From Spirochaetaceae bacterium UBA1306 (lineage in GTDB: Bacteria > Spirochaetota > Spirochaetia > Treponematales > Rectinemataceae), in assembly GCA_002307245.1 (NCBI GenBank), contig DBTW01000052.1, positions 1-7,178 on the forward strand: a stretch of DNA of 7,178 nt. Reading direction: 5' to 3'. Shown in pieces: positions 1 through 5,039 of the stretch. Each line of letters opens with the position of its first letter. The stretch's first letter is position 1. Position numbers and translations under genes: made by a program. The notes beneath the pieces were generated by a model. The model had not been told where the DNA came from, did not search any database, and saw nothing but the letters and a program-made list of their open reading frames with translations.

Positions 1-1725
1 GGCGTCCCTCGCGTCGAGGGCGGGGGCGTGATCGCGATATCGTTGCAGTAATTCATGTATGCCCAGGAGGGCGAAGGCCCAGGCCCGCGGGGAGCTGAAC
101 GACGAGGACGCGCCGAGGCCGAGCTCGAAGAGCCGGGCGCAGAGCTTGCCGTGGCCCTCGTTGCGGGACCGGCCGGCGCCCACTCCGAGGGCCCAGAGCG
201 CCCGGGCGTGGCTGTCCTCGCTGCCGGCCTCCTCGAGCCAGCGGCGCTCGCGGCTCATGAAGTTGCGGAAGCGGCCGATGCCCGGGTTGTAGGCCGCCGA
301 GAGGTAGGACAGGTATCTCGTGGCCAAGCGGTCGAGGCTCTCGGCCTGGGGACGGCCGACGAGCTCGCCGAGGAGGTTGCAGAGGATGAAGCCCCGGGCG
401 TTGTCGTCCGTGCAATAGCCCTCGTCGAGGTTGGGCACGCTGAATTGGGCGTGCTGCAGGATGCCCGTGCCGTCGGTCATGCGCTCGATGTGCTCCAGCC
501 TGAGCGGGGGCAGCTCGTAGGGGCGGCTGGCCAGGGTCCAGCCCGCGAAGGCCGCCCGCGGCCTCTCGTCGCGCTCGCTGCGGGCGCGGCGGAAGGACTC
601 GAGGTAGCGGCGCGCCACGGCAGGCCAGATCATCTCGCGGCCGGCGCGGTAGGCGCCCGCGCGCGTCGAGGCGAGGAGCTCGGGGTCGCCCAGGAAGGCG
701 CAGACGGCCTCCGCGATGGCCTTCGGGTCGCGGAATGGCACGAGGGCGCCGCGGCCCTCGGCGAGCAGCTCGCGCGCGTGCCAATAGGGCGTCGAGACCA
801 CGGCCTTGCCTGCGCCGAAGACGTAGGCAAGGGTGCCCGAGGTGATCTGGGCCTCGTTGAGGTAGGGCGTGAGGTAGACGTCCGTCGCCCCGATGAACTC
901 CTTGAGGTCCTCGAGCGACACGTAGCGGTTGTAGAAGATGACATTGTCCTTGACCCCGCGGTCCTCGGACAGGCGCTCGAGGCCGAGGCGGTAGCTCTCG
1001 CCCTCCCGTGCGACCAGGTGGGGATGCGTCGCGCCCAGGATGAGGTAGACCGCGTCGGGATGCCGCCTCACGATCTCCGGCAGGGCCTCGATCGCGTACT
1101 CGATGCCCTTGCCCGGCCCGAGCAGGCCGAAGGTGAGGAGGACCGGACGGCCCTCGACGCCGAACTGCGCCTTGTAGAGCTCCGAGTCGACGAAGGGCAT
1201 GTCCGGGATGCCGTGGGGTATGACGTCGACCTTGGACCGGGCGACGCCGTAGGTCTCCCGCAGGATCTCGGCGCCCTTCTCGGCCATGACCACGAGGCGG
1301 TCGCTCCGGCGCGCGAGCTCCTCCATCACGGCCGCCTGCGCGGCGTCGGGCTCGCGGAGCACCGTATGCAGGGTCGTGACGACGGGCATGCGGACTTCCC
1401 GGAGTAGGGCCGCTAGGTGGCTGCCGGCGGGGCCTCCGTAGATGCCGAATTCATGCTGTACGGAGAGCACGTCGGCGTCGTTGAAGTTGAGGAAATCTGC
1501 AGCGCGGCGGTAGGAGCCGATCTCCTTTTCGTCGAGCTCGAAGCGGACCCGGGGCGGGTACTCGTAGGCGCCCACGCGGTCGTTCACGGCACCCACGAAG
1601 CACTGGGAATCGGGAGCCTCTCCAGCCACGGCCTCGCAGAGGTCCTGGGTGAAGGTGGCGATGCCGCAGAGCCTCGGCGGGTAATCGCCCAGGAAGGCGA
1701 TGCGAGCGGGAGAGGGCGATTCCAT
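1..1725 (-). CDS. GT4-type glycosyltransferase with C-terminal helical domain (partial, C-terminus off window)
   Basis: An open frame runs without a stop from ATG at 1725 to the window edge, giving 575 codons with no C-terminal end. Residues 1 to about 380 form a two-Rossmann GT-B glycosyltransferase of the GT4 type. They carry a glycine-containing N-terminal segment (FLGDYPPRLCGIATF, 11-25), VQHEFGIYGG (89-98), VIPHGIP (168-174), LTFGLLGPGKGIEYAIEAL (197-215) and STPYWHARELL (311-321). The last is followed by GRGALVPFRDP, which belongs to the nucleotide-sugar site. The usual E-x7-E motif is present only as its first Glu (E291), because the second position is Leu in ITSGTLAY. From about 405 a second, helical domain begins, with RMTDGTGILQHAQFSVP and GYCTDDNARGF (436-446). 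From memory, this arrangement is shared by a GT subfamily often found beside GH130 mannoside phosphorylases, so a mannosyl- or glucosyl-transferring role is possible. Donor and acceptor are unknown. The start is supported by AAGGA seven bases upstream (1733-1737). It has no signal peptide and is probably cytoplasmic. Confidence 0.88.
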   Translation of the reverse strand, partial: MESPSPARIAFLGDYPPRLCGIATFTQDLCEAVAGEAPDSQCFVGAVNDRVGAYEYPPRVRFELDEKEIGSYRRAADFLNFNDADVLSVQHEFGIYGGPAGSHLAALLREVRMPVVTTLHTVLREPDAAQAAVMEELARRSDRLVVMAEKGAEILRETYGVARSKVDVIPHGIPDMPFVDSELYKAQFGVEGRPVLLTFGLLGPGKGIEYAIEALPEIVRRHPDAVYLILGATHPHLVAREGESYRLGLERLSEDRGVKDNVIFYNRYVSLEDLKEFIGATDVYLTPYLNEAQITSGTLAYVFGAGKAVVSTPYWHARELLAEGRGALVPFRDPKAIAEAVCAFLGDPELLASTRAGAYRAGREMIWPAVARRYLESFRRARSERDERPRAAFAGWTLASRPYELPPLRLEHIERMTDGTGILQHAQFSVPNLDEGYCTDDNARGFILCNLLGELVGRPQAESLDRLATRYLSYLSAAYNPGIGRFRNFMSRERRWLEEAGSEDSHARALWALGVGAGRSRNEGHGKLCARLFELGLGASSSFSSPRAWAFALLGIHELLQRYRDHAPALDARDA

Positions 1726-1746
1726 CCGTTGGTCCTTCTCGCGTTC

Positions 1747-1779
1747 GGTCGCGCGACCTGCGTATAGTACACAGTATAC
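1747..1779. promoter_or_regulatory. Paired palindromes in the leader of the glycosyltransferase gene
   Basis: GGTCGCGCGACC at 1747-1758 is a perfect 12-bp palindrome. Three bases further from the gene, GTATAGTACACAGTATAC (1762-1779) is an imperfect 18-bp inverted repeat with perfect 5-bp outer arms (GTATA/TATAC). The second contains a minus-strand TATACT that could serve as a -10 box, but no convincing -35 box lies 16-18 bases upstream. Together they form the only AT-rich patch between the two minus-strand genes and sit 20-50 bases ahead of the glycosyltransferase start. They may be a promoter and operator, and the bound protein is unknown. Confidence 0.35.
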
Positions 1780-1867
1780 TTCTTTTCCCGGTGGGCGTTC
1801 CTTGAAACGTGGCCGATTTCCCGGGGGTCGCGATCGCCGAGCTGCCCGCCGCGCGCCGTGGCCGCGG

Positions 1868-2254
1868 TCAGAGCGAGTATTGCTCCTTGACGAAGGCGAT
1901 GCCGTCGCCGTTGTGCCTGCGGCCGACCTCCTCCCAAAGCGCCTCGTCGAGGTCGTCGCTCTCCGCGGCCTCGCCCCCGGCCCCCGCGCGGGCGTAGCCG
2001 AAGAACTCGCCGTCCTTGGAGAAGTAGGCGAGGGCGAAGGAGAGCTCGGGGAATTGCGCCGCGATGAAGGCCAGGTCGGCCTCGGGCAGGCCGTCGACGC
2101 TGTCGAAGCGCAGGACGAGGGCGTCGGGCCGCTCGCCCTGCGAGAGGGAGTCCTCGTCGACGCAGTCCGGGGCGAGGAAGAGGAGGGCGGCCCGGCGGCG
2201 CTCGACCTCCGAGCCGCCCACTATCGAGATCTCGTTGTCGCTGGTGAATCCCAT
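1868..2254 (-). CDS. Small acidic protein, YubB/Api92-like ferredoxin-fold candidate
   Basis: A 128-residue protein starts at ATG 2254, with a strong AGGAGG (2260-2265) five bases upstream, and ends in TGA. It is acidic, with no signal peptide, membrane segment or metal-binding cluster. The N-terminal NEISIVGGSEVE (7-18) and the segment FPELSFALAYFSKDGEFFGYA (68-88) recall the pattern of the DUF1281/YubB-like family. That family begins N-x-L-x-I-x-G and later has a Pro-Glu/Asp-Leu strand followed by an aromatic, a Gly-Phe-x-Gly and a Gly-rich turn. This is recognition from memory and not a search result, and no biochemical role is established for that family. The gene lies only 14 bp downstream of the AraC-type regulator on the same strand, so the two are almost certainly cotranscribed. 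A modulator or bystander role is equally possible. The main alternative is an unclassified hypothetical protein. Confidence 0.75.
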   Translation of the reverse strand: MGFTSDNEISIVGGSEVERRRAALLFLAPDCVDEDSLSQGERPDALVLRFDSVDGLPEADLAFIAAQFPELSFALAYFSKDGEFFGYARAGAGGEAAESDDLDEALWEEVGRRHNGDGIAFVKEQYSL

Positions 2255-2268
2255 TCGCTCCTCCTGAT

Positions 2269-3105
2269 CTAATCCCGGGCCGCGGAGTCTGCGCCGGCCG
2301 CGAAGTCCGCCCGCTGCAGGCAGGTAGCGCGGTACTCGGTCGGCGGCATCCCCGATACGCGCTTGAAGGCGCGGGCGAAGTTGAATTGGTTCTCGTAGCC
2401 GAGCTTGTCGGCGATCTCCTGGACGCGCAGGTTTGTGCTGGAGAGCATCGCGCGCGCCGCCTCGATCTTGAGGCGCGCGTAGTACCGCATCGGTGGCATG
2501 CCCATGCGCTCGGAGAAGAGGCGCACGAAGTGCTCTCGCGAGAGTTGGATGCGGTCGCAGAGCTCGCCCAAGTCGAGCTTGCCTTCGATGTTGCCCTGCA
2601 TGATGGCCAGGCCTTTCTCGACGTGGGCGTTGTCCGCCGACCTGGCGGGTACCGCCTGGCCGCCCGCGAGGCCGTAGAGGAAGGCCAGGAAGCCGTGATG
2701 GGCGGCCATCACCAGCTCCGGCCTCCCCGAGGCGCTCTTGCCCTGGAGATCGGCGAAGAAGAAACGCATGGACGGCCCGATCGAGAAGGCGCCCCGTCGG
2801 GCCGAGAGGGACTCAAGGAGGCCGATCGCCTCGGCGTCGCCCTCGACGTCTATGAGGAGCGCATAGTAGGTGATCGGCCTCTTGATGTCGGTCGCCGCGA
2901 TCTGATGTTCAGCTGAGGGCGGCGTGAGGTACAGGGTCCCGGGCTCGATGCGGTGGATTATAGAGCCGTTGCGGAAGCTGCCTTCGCCCGAGATGAAGTA
3001 ATGGAGTTCGTAGAGCCGCCCTCCATGGCTGTGCGAACGCCCATGCCAGGCGATCTGGCGCTCATCCCTGAGATGGTAGACAAATATGAAGTCCTCGAAG
3101 CGCAT
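2269..3105 (-). CDS. AraC-family transcriptional regulator (cupin plus double HTH)
   Basis: A 278-residue regulator if started at ATG 3105. The N-terminal part (about 5-90) is an AraC-type cupin sugar-sensing domain, with WHGRSHSHGGRLYELHYFI (20-38) followed by SGEGSF and PGTLYLTPPSAEHQI. The C-terminal domain, from about 162, carries the two helix-turn-helices of the AraC/XylS family. The first is LGELCDRIQLSREHFVRLFSE (near 179-199). The second is QEIADKLGYENQFNFARAFKR (near 228-248), followed by the family signature GMPPTEYR. It is divergent from xylA, so it is the likely xylose-responsive regulator of xylAB and possibly of itself; this rests on context. ATG 3141 would add 12 residues. I prefer 3105 because the extra codons lack the G/C third-position bias of the gene, the cupin-like sequence begins immediately after 3105, and GGGA lies six bases upstream. 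Neither start has a strong ribosome-binding site. The 128-residue gene follows 14 bp downstream. Confidence 0.92.
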   Translation of the reverse strand: MRFEDFIFVYHLRDERQIAWHGRSHSHGGRLYELHYFISGEGSFRNGSIIHRIEPGTLYLTPPSAEHQIAATDIKRPITYYALLIDVEGDAEAIGLLESLSARRGAFSIGPSMRFFFADLQGKSASGRPELVMAAHHGFLAFLYGLAGGQAVPARSADNAHVEKGLAIMQGNIEGKLDLGELCDRIQLSREHFVRLFSERMGMPPMRYYARLKIEAARAMLSSTNLRVQEIADKLGYENQFNFARAFKRVSGMPPTEYRATCLQRADFAAGADSAARD

Positions 3106-3174
3106 GGCTAGTCCCGGAAGTCCCTTTGTCCGCCAGGCCATGCCTGGTTATGGACATTCAGGCAGGCTTGGCGC

Positions 3175-3193
3175 TATTTGATATAATCAAATA
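3175..3193. promoter_or_regulatory. 19-bp palindrome, candidate operator
   Basis: TATTTGATATAATCAAATA is a perfect inverted repeat with 8-bp arms and a 3-base centre. It lies about 70-90 bp upstream of the AraC-type start and contains a perfect plus-strand TATAAT at 3182-3187, although no good -35 box is correctly spaced from it. Relative to the proposed regulator promoter it falls just downstream of transcription start, a position typical of repressor or autoregulatory sites. AraC-family proteins more often bind direct repeats, so a different dimeric regulator is possible. Confidence 0.5.
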
Positions 3194-3212
3194 ACGGAAT
3201 CTGCTATCATGA

Positions 3213-3395
3213 ATAAAGAAATGTATAAGTGAATCGAGCTGTTGGCAATGGTATCAGGTCGAGCTCCAGTACGCCAACAACGACATCAAGGTCCAGGTCC
3301 AGCGGCTCGTCAAGGGCCTGGGGGCTCTTGCTGGCCTAGGCTTTGACACAATGTTGAAGAGGAAAGGTCGCTGGCCATCGATGTTTACTTTGTAA
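3213..3395 (+). pseudogene. Coding-like gene remnant (3' end of an unknown gene)
   Basis: One frame is open from 3213 to a TAA at 3393-3395 but has no ATG, GTG or TTG start before the coding-like part. Within it, 22 consecutive codons (3258-3323) all end in G or C and have AT-rich second positions, the signature of real coding sequence in this genome. They read VELQYANNDIKVQVQRLVKG and continue LG. The surrounding codons in the same frame lack this bias. The stop is followed five bases later by a terminator-like hairpin. Together this suggests the decayed 3' end of a former gene with its own terminator. The protein family was not recognised. A chance fragment of coding DNA is the alternative. 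Confidence 0.35.
3220..3248 (-). promoter_or_regulatory. Candidate promoter for the AraC-type regulator
   Basis: On the minus strand, TTGCCA (3243-3248, five of six matches to TTGACA) is followed after exactly 17 bases by TACATT (3220-3225, four of six matches to TATAAT). Transcription would begin near 3213 and give a leader of about 110 bases containing the 19-bp palindrome and the CCAGGC inverted repeat. This rests on consensus matching only. Confidence 0.35.
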
Positions 3396-3400
3396 ATCTA

Positions 3401-3435
3401 CCCCACGCCCCGGTCGGGAGCGCGGGGGGCTTTCT
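3401..3435 (+). terminator. Terminator-like GC-rich hairpin with short T tract
   Basis: CCCC-A-CGC-CCC (3401-3411) can pair with GGG-A-GCG-C-GGGG (3416-3427) around the loop GGTC, with one A/C mismatch and one bulged A. Extra Gs and then CTTTCT follow (3430-3435). It lies immediately after the stop of the coding-like remnant and upstream of the xylA promoter, so it would terminate transcripts entering from the left. The T tract is short and interrupted. An attenuator role in a long xylA leader is possible but less likely, because a plausible xylA promoter lies downstream of it. Confidence 0.55.
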
Positions 3436-3478
3436 CCCCTGAATATCAATTTGGGATATGATCCGTCAAAGTGCGAGA

Positions 3479-3507
3479 TTGCTAAATCCCCATCCGCGGC
3501 TTATATA
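3479..3507 (+). promoter_or_regulatory. Candidate xylA promoter
   Basis: TTGCTA (3479-3484, four of six matches to the -35 consensus) is separated by 17 bases from TATATA (3502-3507, four of six matches to the -10 consensus). The predicted start near 3514 leaves a leader of about 30 bases before the xylA ATG and places the adjacent 14-bp palindrome across the transcription start. Both hexamers are weak matches, as expected for an activated promoter. This is not confirmed experimentally. Confidence 0.45.
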
Positions 3508-3508
3508 T

Positions 3509-3522
3509 GGACATATATGTCC
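3509..3522. promoter_or_regulatory. Perfect 14-bp palindrome at the xylA start, candidate operator
   Basis: GGACATATATGTCC is its own reverse complement. It overlaps the second copy of a direct repeat, ATATATG at 3503-3509 and 3513-3519, spaced exactly 10 bp (one helical turn). It lies just downstream of the proposed -10 box, where a bound dimer would block initiation. The position suggests repressor control of xylAB. The cognate protein is unknown. Confidence 0.5.
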
Positions 3523-3531
3523 TTGTTTCAT

Positions 3532-3536
3532 GGAGG
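3532..3536 (+). promoter_or_regulatory. Ribosome-binding site that sets the xylA start
   Basis: GGAGG lies seven bases before ATG 3544. The frame is open back to a TTG at 3451, but that extension would code through the promoter and palindrome and adds residues absent from XylA proteins. This site therefore fixes the start at 3544. Confidence 0.85.
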
Positions 3537-3543
3537 TATAGGT

Positions 3544-4851
3544 ATGAGCGAGCTTTTCCCCAGCATTCCGAAGATCAAGTTCGAGGGTCCCAAGTCGGAT
3601 AGTCCTCTCGCGTTCAAGTATTACGAACCGGCCAAAGATAAGGACAGCTTGCGCTTCGCGATGGCCTTCTGGCACTCGATGTGCGCCGGCGGCCGCGATC
3701 CCTTCGGCGATCCCACCGCCGAGCGTCCCTGGAATTCGGTCGCCGACCCGATGGAGGCGGCCAAGATGCGCATGCACGGCGTGTTCGAGCTGACCGAGAA
3801 GCTCTCCATGCCCTACTTCTGCTTCCACGATCGGGACATCGCCCCCGAGGGAGCGAGCCTGCGCGAGACGAACAAGAACCTGGACGTCATCGTGGCCCTG
3901 GCCAAGGACCTGATGAAGGGCAGCCCGACCAAGCTCCTTTGGGGCACGGCCAACTGCTTCGGCAACCCCCGGTACATGCATGGCGCCGCGACCAGCCCGG
4001 AGCCTAAGGTCTTCGCCTACGCCGCGGCCCAGGTCAAGAAGGCCCTCGAGGTCACCAAGGAGCTCGGCGGCCAGAACTACGTCTTCTGGGGCGGTCGCGA
4101 GGGCTACGAGACCCTGCTCAACACGGACATGAAGATGGAGCAGGAGAACATGGCCAAGTTCCTCCACCTGGCCGTCGACTACGCCAAGGAGATCGGCTTC
4201 ACCGGCCAATTCCTCATCGAGCCCAAGCCGAAGGAGCCGACCAAGCACCAGTACGACTTCGACGCCGCGACCTGCTACGGCTTCCTCAAGGAGTACGACC
4301 TCCTGCCCTACTTCAAGCTCAACCTCGAGACGAACCACGCGACCCTCGCCCAGCACACGATGCAGCACGATATGCGCTTCGCCCGCGACCACGGCATCCT
4401 CGGCTCGGTGGACGCCAACCAGGGCGACGAGATGCTCGGCTGGGACACCGACCAGTTTCCCACCAACCTCTACGTCACCACGCTGATCATGTACGAGGTG
4501 CAGAAGAACGGCGGCCTCCACTCGGGCGGCCTCAACTTCGACGCGAAGGTCCGTCGGGGCTCCTACAAGGTCGAGGACCTGGCGATCGCGCACATCGTGG
4601 GCATGGACAGCTTCGCCCGCGGCGCCCAGGCCGCCTCCCGCATGATCGCCGACAAGGCCCTCGACAAGCTCCTCGACGAGCGCTATGCGGGCTGGAAGTC
4701 CGGCGTCGGCGCCTCCATCCGCGCGGGCAAGGAGAGCTTCAAGTCCCTCGAGGCCGCGATGCTCGACGCCAAGACGGCCAACCCGAGCGATTTCGGCCTC
4801 GGCTCCGGCAAGCAGGAATACCTCGAGTCCATCGTCAACAGGTACCTGTGA
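3544..4851 (+). CDS. xylA: Xylose isomerase
   Basis: XylA (EC 5.3.1.5) is a cytoplasmic metal-dependent TIM-barrel enzyme that interconverts D-xylose and D-xylulose. The protein has 435 residues, the usual length of the longer class II group, whose N-terminal extension is represented here by residues 1 to about 40. All active-site elements are visible. FHDRD gives the ring-opening pair H95 and D98. LIEPKPKEPTKHQYD holds metal ligand E226 and K228. NLETNHATLAQH holds E262 and H265. SVDANQGD holds D290. GWDTDQFPTN holds D301 and D303, and NFDAKVRR holds D333. These keep a constant offset of six from the E. coli numbering, and no key residue is missing. Codon use is strongly G/C-ending, like the rest of the window. 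It is transcribed away from the AraC-type regulator and is followed by xylB on the same strand after 188 bp, so the two probably form an operon with a large hairpin between them. Confidence 0.98.
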   Translation: MSELFPSIPKIKFEGPKSDSPLAFKYYEPAKDKDSLRFAMAFWHSMCAGGRDPFGDPTAERPWNSVADPMEAAKMRMHGVFELTEKLSMPYFCFHDRDIAPEGASLRETNKNLDVIVALAKDLMKGSPTKLLWGTANCFGNPRYMHGAATSPEPKVFAYAAAQVKKALEVTKELGGQNYVFWGGREGYETLLNTDMKMEQENMAKFLHLAVDYAKEIGFTGQFLIEPKPKEPTKHQYDFDAATCYGFLKEYDLLPYFKLNLETNHATLAQHTMQHDMRFARDHGILGSVDANQGDEMLGWDTDQFPTNLYVTTLIMYEVQKNGGLHSGGLNFDAKVRRGSYKVEDLAIAHIVGMDSFARGAQAASRMIADKALDKLLDERYAGWKSGVGASIRAGKESFKSLEAAMLDAKTANPSDFGLGSGKQEYLESIVNRYL

Positions 4852-4853
4852 TT

Positions 4854-5028
4854 AAGAAATAAAGGCGACCACGGAGGCACGGAGGGAAGAGGAGAGCGCG
4901 GAGGAAGCAATAGGAATAGGCGATGGAGAGGAGCGAACTACTGCCACTCCCATCTGTCCATTTGCCCTTCCCTCCGTGATCTCTTCCAGACTCCGTGTCT
5001 CCGCGGTTCCACTTGGTTTTATTTTCTT
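4854..5028. repeat. Long imperfect inverted repeat with CACGGAG motifs, MITE/REP-like
   Basis: Two arms, about 4854-4928 and 4948-5028, are alignable as reverse complements over nearly their whole length around a 19-base centre. Matching blocks in order are AAGAAATAAA (4854-4863) with TTTTATTTTCTT (5017-5028), and ACCACGGAGGCACGGAG (4868-4884) with 4991-5007 at 15 of 17 positions. Next come GGAAGAG (4885-4891) with CTCTTCC (4981-4987), CGGAGG (4899-4904) with CCTCCG (4971-4976), GAAG (4904-4907) with CTTC (4967-4970), and GATGG (4922-4926) with CCATC (4950-4954). It fills the xylA-xylB gap and ends next to the xylB ribosome-binding site. CACGGAG-type intergenic repeats occur, from memory, in several bacterial lineages. 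In RNA it would fold into a long stem that could protect the xylA 3' end or lower xylB expression. No transposase or clear target-site duplication is seen. Confidence 0.7.
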
Positions 5029-5033
5029 GGAGG
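5029..5033 (+). promoter_or_regulatory. Ribosome-binding site that sets the xylB start
   Basis: GGAGG lies six bases before ATG 5040. An upstream in-frame start at 4995 would add 15 residues translated from the inverted repeat. An ATG at 5035 is in another frame and too close to this site. This supports 5040 as the real start. Confidence 0.8.
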
Positions 5034-5039
5034 AATGGC

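Larger units (their letters stand above)
3106..3543. other. Divergent intergenic control region between the AraC-type regulator and xylA
   Basis: This is a 438-bp stretch without an intact gene. It is markedly more AT-rich than its flanks except in 3258-3340. Reading left to right it holds a small inverted repeat CCAGGC-CAT-GCCTGG (3133-3147), a 19-bp palindrome (3175-3193), a minus-strand promoter candidate (3220-3248), a coding-like gene remnant (3213-3395), a short palindrome TTTAC-TTT-GTAAA (3384-3396), a terminator-like hairpin (3401-3435), a second inverted repeat (3450-3470) and the xylA promoter with its 14-bp palindrome (3479-3522). No tRNA, riboswitch class or CRP-type TGTGA-N6-TCACA site was recognised. 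Confidence 0.8.

Noticed and set aside
55..1407. Long plus-strand open frame of 450 codons
   Set aside because: It is an exact antisense register of the glycosyltransferase, whose motifs are clear. Its product is low-complexity Ala/Glu/Gly/Arg-rich with no recognisable domain, a common artefact of G/C-ending codons.
3106..3141. Upstream start at ATG 3141 for the AraC-type gene
   Set aside because: The 12 extra codons lack the gene's third-position G/C bias and overlap an inverted repeat (3133-3147). It cannot be excluded, since neither start has a strong ribosome-binding site.
3209..3232. Seven-residue ORF (MNKEMYK) upstream of xylA as a possible leader peptide
   Set aside because: It has no ribosome-binding site, no regulatory codon run, and a terminator-like hairpin and the xylA promoter lie far downstream.
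3343..3348. Perfect TTGACA as a -35 box
   Set aside because: No acceptable -10 hexamer lies 15-19 bases downstream, where the sequence is GC-rich.
3451..3543. N-terminal extension of xylA from TTG at 3451
   Set aside because: It would translate the promoter and palindrome. GGAGG is correctly placed for ATG 3544, and the protein from 3544 has the normal XylA start and length.
3466..4593. Minus-strand 375-codon frame antisense to xylA
   Set aside because: It is a shadow of xylA with a repetitive Val/Leu/Glu/Gly composition, and xylA has every catalytic residue intact.
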